Assembly (NCBI GenBank): GCA_947058885.1
Contig: CAMSIF010000017.1
Span: 1 to 32,802, forward strand
Source: an uncultured Clostridia bacterium
GTDB taxonomy: Bacteria > Bacillota > Clostridia > Oscillospirales > Oscillospiraceae
Direction of reading: 5' to 3'
Length of the DNA stretch: 32,802 bases
Made by a program: the position numbers and the translations under genes. Under the pieces are notes generated by a model. That model made no database searches, was not told the origin of the DNA, and saw only the letters and a program-made list of their open reading frames with translations. This document shows positions 16,502 to 24,493 of the stretch, piece by piece. Every line of letters begins with the position of its first letter. Within the stretch, counting starts at the first letter, position 1.

Positions 16502-18103
16502 TTACGATGAATATAGCCACGGGGGATACCAGAAAACGCGGCTGGTCCGTTCGCCTTTGGAGTCCGCCGCAACAATTGTCAGGATATTGCCCTGAATCGG
16601 AATGGCGGCTGTTGTTTGGGTAAGCCTCTGCTCTCCCTGCGGTTCCTGTATCGGGGAACTTCTCCAGTAATAGGATGCCTCCGTTACTGTACCGCCGCGG
16701 GCAGCTTCCATAGAAATTACAGCCTTGTCCCCCTGTGTTTCCACCGAGATGTTTATTGCCGGACGCAGAGAGGCAAGACAAAGCAGCATGGTACAGGCGC
16801 AAAGCCCCGCCAAAAGATAGCGGCGGTTATGCTGGTGGTCTGGATGGGGAAGAATAATCACCAGCAGCGCGGCAAGAGACATCAGGAGAACCATTATCAG
16901 AATATCCACGCCCTCCGGTGAGGACCGCATTTTCCCTAGCCAGGCGAGGGCTTCCAGCACGCAAAAGACTATCCATGCGGCAGAAAAAAACACTTCGTAT
17001 TTTTCGCGCTCTATTTTACCATATTGGATATAGAGAGCCACCCCTAAAAGAACGGCCAGGAGGGCATTTCCATAGAGCCCGGCCTGAAAGGCTTTAGCTA
17101 AAAAGAGAAATCCCGCCGTCTCTGCGGCTAAGATGGCTATTGAAGAAGCTTGTACCGTCAGGCTGCCGCTGGCCTCCATTTGCAGGCACACAAGCATACT
17201 AACGACCAAAAGGAGGAGCAGAATCGAACAGCCCATGAAGTAGCTGCTCATTAGAAATTTAACGGCAAAAATCAGGATCGCGCACATTTCCAGCACAAGC
17301 GCGTCAACGCCAATTCGTTTTTCCTCAGTCCAGAAAATGGCGGCTGCGTTTACAAGCAGTATCGCGCAGACCAACAGTACGCTTTCCCACGCGAAGAGCG
17401 TGCCGGGAAGCTCCAGCAGCTTTTGGGACAGTCCGGCCAAAATAGGACGGAGATACGTATACTCTGAAATAAGCAGCGATAGTACCGCGGCAAGCAGCAC
17501 AATGCCCGCAAAAATATTTTTCTCCCTCTGGTCAGGGGCAGTAATCGCCGCGATTTGGAATGCCAGCGTCCAGGCCAGTACCCCCGCCCAAAAGACCGCC
17601 AGCACAGCCCCCGCGCCGGGATGAAGCTGGAAATCGTCCAGCCGTCCGTTACTCCAGAAAGCCAGAATGACAGATGTGCCTATTGCTCCGCCGGACACCC
17701 CGGTCAGCCAAGAGAGAGCAGGGAGCATCAGTCCAGCCACGCCAATTGCTATGCCCAGAACGGCCAGCCCTCCGCATAAAATGCTTTGTTGGTATATCTG
17801 GAGGGCGTAAGCGTATTTCATGGCATCAAAGTTTTCTGCCAGTGTCTCATACCGCAGGCAGACGCAGATACAGAAATCAGCAAGGAACAGCATCGGAATA
17901 TATCCGCTCGCCGGAACAGAGGCTTTGCTGAAAGCAATGATACCGAAAGCTGCTATCGCCAAAATTCCGCAGGCGCATATCATTCCACTGAGAGAGATAT
18001 TTTTAACCAATATTGGGGATATCAGCAAAAAATTGATGAGAAAATAGAATATCTTGCTTATTTTGCCTGTCTTTCCCGAACGTACCGGCGCTGTGGTCTC
18101 CAT
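16502..18103 (-). CDS. Polytopic membrane protein of unknown function
   Basis: A 533-residue protein with about twelve strongly hydrophobic segments spread from residue 16 to about 430, then a C-terminal soluble part of about 95 residues rich in strands, ending in aromatic residues. The C-terminal part, after the last helix, resembles a small Ig-like or beta-sandwich domain and would lie outside the cell if the N-terminus is inside and the helix count is odd. I see no transporter, permease or sortase motif. AGGAGG lies about nine bases before the ATG. It sits between the atypical kinase and the second vWA membrane protein, so it may form the membrane core of the assembly. No family is assigned. 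Confidence 0.65.
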   Translation of the reverse strand: METTAPVRSGKTGKISKIFYFLINFLLISPILVKNISLSGMICACGILAIAAFGIIAFSKASVPASGYIPMLFLADFCICVCLRYETLAENFDAMKYAYALQIYQQSILCGGLAVLGIAIGVAGLMLPALSWLTGVSGGAIGTSVILAFWSNGRLDDFQLHPGAGAVLAVFWAGVLAWTLAFQIAAITAPDQREKNIFAGIVLLAAVLSLLISEYTYLRPILAGLSQKLLELPGTLFAWESVLLVCAILLVNAAAIFWTEEKRIGVDALVLEMCAILIFAVKFLMSSYFMGCSILLLLLVVSMLVCLQMEASGSLTVQASSIAILAAETAGFLFLAKAFQAGLYGNALLAVLLGVALYIQYGKIEREKYEVFFSAAWIVFCVLEALAWLGKMRSSPEGVDILIMVLLMSLAALLVIILPHPDHQHNRRYLLAGLCACTMLLCLASLRPAINISVETQGDKAVISMEAARGGTVTEASYYWRSSPIQEPQGEQRLTQTTAAIPIQGNILTIVAADSKGERTSRVFWYPPWLYSS

Positions 18104-18139
18104 GCAACAGCCTCCTCCTGTATTTTTCCTATCATACCG

Positions 18140-19216
18140 CTAGAGCCAGCCCTCATCCCGAAAACGCCTCAGCCAAGTAACCGGCGGCGGGTTGCAGACC
18201 CACACAGCCCTTGTTGCGTTGCTCTCGCTCAGGGTAAGGACAAACAATTCCTTCAGGCTCTCCGGCAAATCGGCCCACAGCTCGGTAATCCTCTGCTCGT
18301 TACTAAACGCGCCCAGCGAATTTTGACGGTCGTTGGGGTCAAATATAAATACCGGCGTCTTATGGCATTGTTGGAATTTTACGCCATGCGACTGTGTATC
18401 AATATCCAAATATCCGCTGAGGAGGCGTCCGTCATAGGGATAACGCCCAAAGAACAGGTAGAACAGCAGTGCGCATAAGCTGTAATTTTGCGAGTGGAAG
18501 TCCAGCGAATTCACTTTGCCCTGGACAAAGGCCGGTTCAGCGAATTCAATCGGATATTGGTGAACCCCCGGCGAGCAGGCGGCGCTTTGACCAATTAAAT
18601 TGCAATCGTCAAAGCGATACATTAGGTTAGAAAAATCCAAAAACGCGCTGCCGTTCTCCTGGAAAAAGATTCTTGACAGATGGAAATCCTCATACACATA
18701 GCCGTTTCTATTCAGGCTTTCAACCGCCTGAACGAGCTGTACCGCCATGTCTCTGACAGCAGGATTTTTCCAACTCAAATCACCAGCCTGGCGGAGCTTT
18801 TGTTCGCTGTTTACTATTTGCGGATAACCCTTCAGTGGAAACAGCAGTACGGATATCTCCACCTTTTTCCCGTCCGGCGCGGACGGGACGCCGTAATCCT
18901 GCGCGTCGAAGAGGCTGCATTGGTTCCGCACACTCTCCGGGCAGAGCATCAAGTCGCTTGGCCACAGAATTTTTTTTCTGTCCGGCGGGTTAAATATGTA
19001 TCTAGCGTATCGCGAGATAGATGTAACGCTGTTTTCAAATCGTTTCGCAAAAAAGACTTCCCCTGTAATCAGGTTTGTTATCACCGGACTGGCAGGCTGC
19101 GCCTGCGCACCGGCCAGCGGGCCTGGCGTCAGACGTCCGTCCCATTGATAAATCCCTCTGCCGGACACAATGCTGGTATATATCTCTTCTTTCTTCAGAT
19201 ACCCGTTCATCCGCAT
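18140..19216 (-). CDS. Atypical kinase-like protein
   Basis: A 358-residue protein with a kinase-like fold. K58 in VFFAKRF fits the beta-3 lysine. The motif KKILWPSDLM (81-90) recalls the WP motif of the YegI/COG4248 kinase group. The catalytic loop reads YEDFHLSR (175-182): the Asp (D177) is kept, but the His, Lys and Asn positions are replaced by Tyr, His and Arg. The DFG position reads DFS (194-196). Activity is uncertain; it may be a pseudokinase or a divergent enzyme. GAGGG (19226-19230) lies nine bases before the ATG at 19216; a second ATG at 19210 is possible. It follows the GAP1-like gene by 20 bases. Confidence 0.7.
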   Translation of the reverse strand: MRMNGYLKKEEIYTSIVSGRGIYQWDGRLTPGPLAGAQAQPASPVITNLITGEVFFAKRFENSVTSISRYARYIFNPPDRKKILWPSDLMLCPESVRNQCSLFDAQDYGVPSAPDGKKVEISVLLFPLKGYPQIVNSEQKLRQAGDLSWKNPAVRDMAVQLVQAVESLNRNGYVYEDFHLSRIFFQENGSAFLDFSNLMYRFDDCNLIGQSAACSPGVHQYPIEFAEPAFVQGKVNSLDFHSQNYSLCALLFYLFFGRYPYDGRLLSGYLDIDTQSHGVKFQQCHKTPVFIFDPNDRQNSLGAFSNEQRITELWADLPESLKELFVLTLSESNATRAVWVCNPPPVTWLRRFRDEGWL

Positions 19217-19236
19217 CTGTTATGACCCTCAAAACA

Positions 19237-22206
19237 TTACCGCCCCTCAAAAAGCTTTTTCATGGGGCCTGAGTTCCCGCTTTTTTTCAACTGCTTAAGC
19301 CAGTCGTTGACTGCCTTAAACTCCTTCCCACGGCCAGCAGCATAGCTATCCGCCGCTTTCTGATGCTTCTCAAACAGTTCGCTCCCGGAAACTGCGGTAA
19401 AACTGTCACATTTCAGGATTTCCGCGCTTTTTTCACTGAATTCGGCTCTATCAAATATGGAAAAAATGTTTTCATCCTCCCGCAGCAGGCTTTCTCCCAG
19501 GGTAAGCCAGACATCCAGGGGTACAGGCGCATCGCTGGAATCGGCTTCGCAGCAGATTTTAAGCGCAAGCTCATCTATACGCTGGATGATCCCGTCTGCC
19601 TCCGCCGGCTTGTCTGCAAGGAATTTCTTGCGGTTCAGCAGGAAGCTGCCGTATTCAGGGCCGTTATCCAAAGCCGTTTTTATCGAAAGGATCCCCTCGT
19701 ACTGCGCGGCTTCGCTCTGTGACGCCAGCTCGATCCACTCCACAAAGTACGGCGTTCTTCCGCCCCCATTCTGCTTGTCCGCGCTGTCACAAATGAGATG
19801 CAGCGCCTGCTCATACTCGCCATCCTGGAGTTCCTGACGATAATCCGCGAAAAATTTCTGCGTCCTTTTTAAAATCTCACTTTCTACAGCCTGGGCGGCG
19901 TTGTTGATAATAAATCCAAATGACCGGAACATTTTTTCGCGCGGCGCGCCAGTGTTTTCAAATTTATCACAGACGCCTGAAAGGGGACAGTCCGCCAACG
20001 AAACCATATCCCAAAAATCTCTTTTCGCCTCTTTTTGGTACCTTTCATACGAAAAATGATCATGCTGGACCGACATCAGGGGTTTTACTATTTTTAGATA
20101 TTCGCTGTAGGCTTCCGGAGCGTTCTTTATATCTTCCTTCAGCAAGCTCTTGTACAGGTCATGTGCAGATTTCCTAATTTCATTCAACAATTTGTAATCA
20201 CTGGAAGACAATCCCCAATCCCTGGCCTTTTCCAGAATGGTATTTAAAGACTCCCAAGAGTGGGATTGCTCCTGGAGTTGGCTGATCAAATATTCTTTGA
20301 GTACCTGCCAGCCTCCGTCACTCTTTTCCAGCAGGCTGATACATTGCTCAAAGTTGTCCTCAGATAATTTGGCAATTTCGCTGACAGCCTCGTCCGAAGA
20401 CATCATTTCACGCAGGAAAGCCGTGATATACTGTTTAATTTCATCAGCTAACGCCGCCTTCGCTTTCAGCCGTTTCAGCTCCGGGGGAGGACTTTTCTGT
20501 ATTTCGTCTTCTAGTTCGGCGTACTCTCTTGCTAGCTCCGCTCCTTTTTTCCTTTCCTGATCCCTTTTTGCGGCTTTTTTGCGGGAAGCAAAGCTGTTTT
20601 CCATACTTTTTGTTATTTCATCTAGTCTGAGCCGTATATCGCTTTCAAAGTTTTCCACAGCCTCTTTCATCGCATCCATTATTTGCACTAAAGCCGCTAT
20701 GCGCACAGCCATATTCTCCAGACTGGTCTTGGCGTCTGTTATCTGCCTGTTCATTTCCTTTAAGTTTCGGAGCGTTCCTTCCGCAGATTTATAGCTGTCC
20801 TCCGGCAGTGCGTCCATCAATTCATTGATCCGTTTTCCGTCGCTGTCTACTTGTTCTCTTACTTCTTCATACTCAGATTTTAATTCGGAAGTTCTCTTTA
20901 TGATACAATCATTAAACTTTTCTCCAAAATCTCCAATGTGATTAATCATCATTTTATCGTATACTGCTTCCCGATCAATATCCTCACATTCCTTATATTT
21001 GCTGTCCACCCGTTTGGCAATTTCCTCTTTTTGGGCATCGATCTTACTTTTCTGTTCTTTTTCTAACTGTCTTTTCTCCTCTAATTCGGTTTTCGACAGG
21101 ACCGCATGCGCTCTCCAGCTCAGTAACAAAACCATATACTCGTTTGGCAATCTCAGTTTTTCCTCTTTTATCCTGCGCAATATTTTTGCGATATACTCCA
21201 TCATAGCGCAGCTTTCATAGGCTTTGGAGCGCAGGGCGTCGCCGATAAACTCTTTAAGCTCGTCTTTCTTATAGCTGCTGGCTGGTTCTTCCAGGACCTC
21301 CCGGTGAGCAATTTTCAGCAGGTGGTCGTTTGAGGCGTCCTTGTCGCCTAAACTAGCCGCTTTCTCTCTAAGCCGGGCAAAATACTCCGGATCGTCCAAA
21401 TGCGCTGCCGCATAGTCAATGAAGCCGTATTTTTTAATTTGCAGCTGAAGTCTGTCTGTCAGTATTGTGTTGTCCCCAGTTTGTGGGTCAATATAGCAGA
21501 GAGAGCGGTCCATAGACCTGCTGAAAAAAATCTTTTTATCCGGCGTACCGGAAGGAGCGGATGCAATATAGAGTTTTTTCCGCAGATGGTAGGGCAATCC
21601 ATAATAGATGCAGAAAAGGATAGCGGGAATCTGTTCTTTTTCTTTATAGTAAATATATACCGGCTTTTCCTTCGTATAACCGGACAGCTGCGCGTAGACA
21701 CAGCGAATCAGAACAGGATATGTCTCCTCACTGATTCCCGCTTCTCTCATAGCGCGCTCAATCGTGTAGCCTTCGTATGACGCGCCCGGTTCCCAATCCG
21801 GTTCGTCCAGAAGACGCTGCGCTTCGGCCTCGCTGCTTCTGAAGTTACTCTGGTCCGTTATTTTCAAAAGGGCGTTCGGGTCGGACAGGACGTCGCTCCA
21901 CAGGAGGATATAGGCGTGAGAAAACATATTCGCCCGCCCCTCACGGTCTTCCAGTCCGTACTGGGTGCGCAAAACATAAACAAATTTATTCTCGCCATAG
22001 ATTTCCAGGAGGTTTAAAATATTACCCTCTTCATCCGTCTTACCGCCTGAACTCCGGGAGTTGGCCTTTTGAAGTCTTTCGCACTGTTTGAGAGCCTCCG
22101 GCGGAATATTCTTAGAACAGGCGACTGTTCCCCAGCCAGAGGTGGTCCTTCCTCCCACATTCCGCTCGGAATTCGTATAGCAGCACTGGAATATGTTGTC
22201 CTTCAT
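19237..22206 (-). CDS. Large GAP1-like coiled-coil protein (GTPase-associated)
   Basis: A 989-residue protein. The first 130 residues, with motif pattern CYTNSERNVGGRTTSGWGTV, resemble the N-terminal type 2 domain of GTPase-associated protein 1 (GAP1), a family found next to TRAFAC GTPases in predicted bacterial conflict systems. A charged helical middle follows, with coiled-coil stretches around 370-420 and 530-575 rich in Lys and Glu. The last 300 residues are helical. No membrane segment or catalytic motif is visible. It lies directly downstream of the intact GTPase gene, with a gap of about 30 bases. The ATG at 22206 is chosen because GGAGGG lies seven bases upstream. The GAP1 assignment rests on my memory of the family and its neighbourhood. 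Confidence 0.55.
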   Translation of the reverse strand: MKDNIFQCCYTNSERNVGGRTTSGWGTVACSKNIPPEALKQCERLQKANSRSSGGKTDEEGNILNLLEIYGENKFVYVLRTQYGLEDREGRANMFSHAYILLWSDVLSDPNALLKITDQSNFRSSEAEAQRLLDEPDWEPGASYEGYTIERAMREAGISEETYPVLIRCVYAQLSGYTKEKPVYIYYKEKEQIPAILFCIYYGLPYHLRKKLYIASAPSGTPDKKIFFSRSMDRSLCYIDPQTGDNTILTDRLQLQIKKYGFIDYAAAHLDDPEYFARLREKAASLGDKDASNDHLLKIAHREVLEEPASSYKKDELKEFIGDALRSKAYESCAMMEYIAKILRRIKEEKLRLPNEYMVLLLSWRAHAVLSKTELEEKRQLEKEQKSKIDAQKEEIAKRVDSKYKECEDIDREAVYDKMMINHIGDFGEKFNDCIIKRTSELKSEYEEVREQVDSDGKRINELMDALPEDSYKSAEGTLRNLKEMNRQITDAKTSLENMAVRIAALVQIMDAMKEAVENFESDIRLRLDEITKSMENSFASRKKAAKRDQERKKGAELAREYAELEDEIQKSPPPELKRLKAKAALADEIKQYITAFLREMMSSDEAVSEIAKLSEDNFEQCISLLEKSDGGWQVLKEYLISQLQEQSHSWESLNTILEKARDWGLSSSDYKLLNEIRKSAHDLYKSLLKEDIKNAPEAYSEYLKIVKPLMSVQHDHFSYERYQKEAKRDFWDMVSLADCPLSGVCDKFENTGAPREKMFRSFGFIINNAAQAVESEILKRTQKFFADYRQELQDGEYEQALHLICDSADKQNGGGRTPYFVEWIELASQSEAAQYEGILSIKTALDNGPEYGSFLLNRKKFLADKPAEADGIIQRIDELALKICCEADSSDAPVPLDVWLTLGESLLREDENIFSIFDRAEFSEKSAEILKCDSFTAVSGSELFEKHQKAADSYAAGRGKEFKAVNDWLKQLKKSGNSGPMKKLFEGR

Positions 22207-22236
22207 CGGTCCGCCCTCCAAAGTCTAATAATTTAC

Positions 22237-23796
22237 TTACGGTATATATTCCCACTTATGTCTACAATCTGGATTGTCACAGACTCGGTTAACATATATA
22301 GGCTCGGTCCATATAAATCTGCGGACCTTTATGATTTGCTCCTCTGCCGGCAGCGGAGAGGTTGCCTCACTGCCGCACACCGGGCATTTAATCTTTGCGG
22401 CAGCCGAAGTGGTAACCGGCTCGTTCGTGCCAATATATCCCAATCTGTAAAACATCCAGAAAATCGGCTCCTCAATTCGCTTGGGCAAAATGGGCCCCAC
22501 CGGATATTTGAACGGCTCGCCATTTTCCTTCTCACCGCTTCCTACCTCGCATCCAAGAGCGGTAAAGGCGAAAAAGGCGTAAAAGGAATAGTTCGTCCGC
22601 AGCTGCATCGCCAAAGCGCGCTCATGGTGCAAAATAAAATCCGACAGCTCCTTGGCAATGGGATTGTAGCGTTCCGCGTTGAAAATAGGCAGGAAAAATC
22701 CGTCGCCGCTGTCGACGCCGTAGACATCGTCCTTAAGCATCCCGCAAAGCTTTGCGCCCAGCACCTCCTGCACCTCAGGAAGGTCGACCTTGGAAATGCA
22801 GACCGCAATGGGAATCTGACATTTTTGTTCGCTCCTGCCGCTGGAAACAATGTTATGAATGGCGGTAAGTACGGCAGTGGTCTCATCCAGGGACTGCAAC
22901 TCGCCATTAAGCTGGTGAATCTGTTTGAACTGTAGCGGGTCGAGCAGCATGACAATACCGTCAGAATGCTCGATATAGGGCGCATACCGGGAGATTTGAT
23001 CCGGATTAACAAAAACCTCCCCGGCAACGTCATATAACACGAACATCTCGGTGACCCGGTCATTTTCCCCCGTTTCCCGAACGATTTGGTAGAAAACCGG
23101 CTGCTGGAAATACCCCTCCGGGGTAGAATCCGGCAGAGGCATCCCCGGATGAATCGGGTTGGTGTCCAGGAAAATGCGGGAATTGGCCGTATTAACAACG
23201 GCTGTCAGCCCGATGTTTGCGGCGTAATCCGGCATATTTTTCAACAATTGGGAGATATAAACGGTTTTTCCCGCACCAGTAATCCCAACCACGGTGGCAA
23301 ACTTCACCGGTTGCTTTCCGTAGGCAGCCGGAAGAGGATTATGACAGTGTTTACAGACGCGCCTGTGACAAACCTCCCCCGTTTTCAGCTCAATTCCCGA
23401 GACCATTCCATCGCTGTCGCGAATGAAGAAAGATTTATCCGGCTGTATTTTTAGAAAGCGGCAGTGCTCGCTTACAGAGGGGTCAAGAATCGGGCGGCGG
23501 TACGGCGTGATGCCCAGCTTCTCATCTGCGGGATTGACCTCCGTCGTCCTGACAAATTTCTTCCAGAACTCCTCATATTTTTCATCCTCGCGTTCAAGAA
23601 AGAAGTCCCAGTCCTTCAATCCTTTGAGAATCTCGTCCTTATCGTCCTCGTGATAGTTTGCTATAAAATCTGCTGTGTCCAGAAAATTATCAGGCAAAAG
23701 CTCGCATTCTCCCGCATTCACCTTTTCGGAGCGAAACAGGACCTCATTGTCCTTCATAACGCCAAAGCAGTAGGGACATGTAATCGAAAAGCTCAT
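22237..23796 (-). CDS. Zinc-ribbon TRAFAC-type GTPase, active copy
   Basis: A 519-residue protein. Cys pairs at C7/C10 and C148/C151 mark an N-terminal zinc-binding unit, split by a long acidic insert. The GTPase domain (about 165-400) has all core motifs: P-loop GITGAGKT (171-178), G3 DVAGE (256-260) and G4 SKVD (335-338). It should bind and hydrolyse GTP. A second zinc ribbon sits at the C-terminus (CPVC and CDNPDC). It resembles the double-GTPase (DO-GTPase) group of TRAFAC proteins found with GAP1 partners. GGAGG lies about eight bases upstream. Its downstream neighbour is the GAP1-like gene; a degenerate paralog lies on the opposite arm at 7318-8766. Confidence 0.85.
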   Translation of the reverse strand: MSFSITCPYCFGVMKDNEVLFRSEKVNAGECELLPDNFLDTADFIANYHEDDKDEILKGLKDWDFFLEREDEKYEEFWKKFVRTTEVNPADEKLGITPYRRPILDPSVSEHCRFLKIQPDKSFFIRDSDGMVSGIELKTGEVCHRRVCKHCHNPLPAAYGKQPVKFATVVGITGAGKTVYISQLLKNMPDYAANIGLTAVVNTANSRIFLDTNPIHPGMPLPDSTPEGYFQQPVFYQIVRETGENDRVTEMFVLYDVAGEVFVNPDQISRYAPYIEHSDGIVMLLDPLQFKQIHQLNGELQSLDETTAVLTAIHNIVSSGRSEQKCQIPIAVCISKVDLPEVQEVLGAKLCGMLKDDVYGVDSGDGFFLPIFNAERYNPIAKELSDFILHHERALAMQLRTNYSFYAFFAFTALGCEVGSGEKENGEPFKYPVGPILPKRIEEPIFWMFYRLGYIGTNEPVTTSAAAKIKCPVCGSEATSPLPAEEQIIKVRRFIWTEPIYVNRVCDNPDCRHKWEYIP

Positions 23797-23836
23797 AGCC
23801 TAACCTCCGGTCCTCCTATTTTGTAGTCCAATTATT

Positions 23837-24490
23837 TCAGTCTGCTATTCGTAATCCAGGATTCTGGGATACAACGGCGGGCTTTCGCTCCGACTTAATA
23901 AAAACGGTCCTCTGGGCCAGCATCTGTGATGTTACTGGAATCATAAAATCTCCAACCCTGAACTGCAAATCTCCGTCCACATATCCGCCAGCCAGCTCCT
24001 TGGGAAACGTAATGCTGTAAAACCCGGTTGGGGTAGATTTTCCCCAAAAACCAATGCCCTTTCTACGGCATTCCTGGGCGATATCAATACGGATATCCAT
24101 GGGGATACTGGCCTGCACGAAAAGCTTCACTCGTTCCTCCGGCTCATAAATGCGGCATACATCATCCTCAATGCTATAGCTGAACACCGTGTAGGTACTG
24201 GCGCATCCGTTAAGCGGACACCCCTTATTCCGCAGCTTATCCGCGGCGGATACCGCAATAATCCAGCTGTCGCCGGCCACCTCCGTGTACTGGTTGGGAA
24301 GCCCCGGCATACCGGACAAGCTCCTGCAGATGGCCGTCATCCGCTTCACCGCGCTCTGACCGAAGGGCGTCTGCACAATAAGCACGCTCTGTCCGGGCGC
24401 GCTGTCCCATACCAGCATATTGGTCAATTTGTCGTGCCGCAGGTTGGTTGCGTAGCGGCTCGGTTCATAGGGGGAACATATCCATTGCAC
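23837..24490 (-). CDS. Unknown protein translationally coupled to the pseudo-tubulin
   Basis: A 217-residue protein I do not recognise. It has no membrane segment or signal peptide. The predicted pattern is mostly strands with a few helices; a pair of Cys (CPLNGC, around 92-97) could bind metal or form part of a turn. Its ATG is three bases after the stop of the gene at 24494-26362, so the two are almost certainly translated as a coupled pair, and its ribosome site GGAGGTGAG lies inside the end of that gene. It precedes the active GTPase by 40 bases. It is probably a small accessory subunit of the tubulin-like or GTPase part of the system. Confidence 0.55.
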   Translation of the reverse strand: MQWICSPYEPSRYATNLRHDKLTNMLVWDSAPGQSVLIVQTPFGQSAVKRMTAICRSLSGMPGLPNQYTEVAGDSWIIAVSAADKLRNKGCPLNGCASTYTVFSYSIEDDVCRIYEPEERVKLFVQASIPMDIRIDIAQECRRKGIGFWGKSTPTGFYSITFPKELAGGYVDGDLQFRVGDFMIPVTSQMLAQRTVFIKSERKPAVVSQNPGLRIAD

Positions 24491-24493
24491 CGT

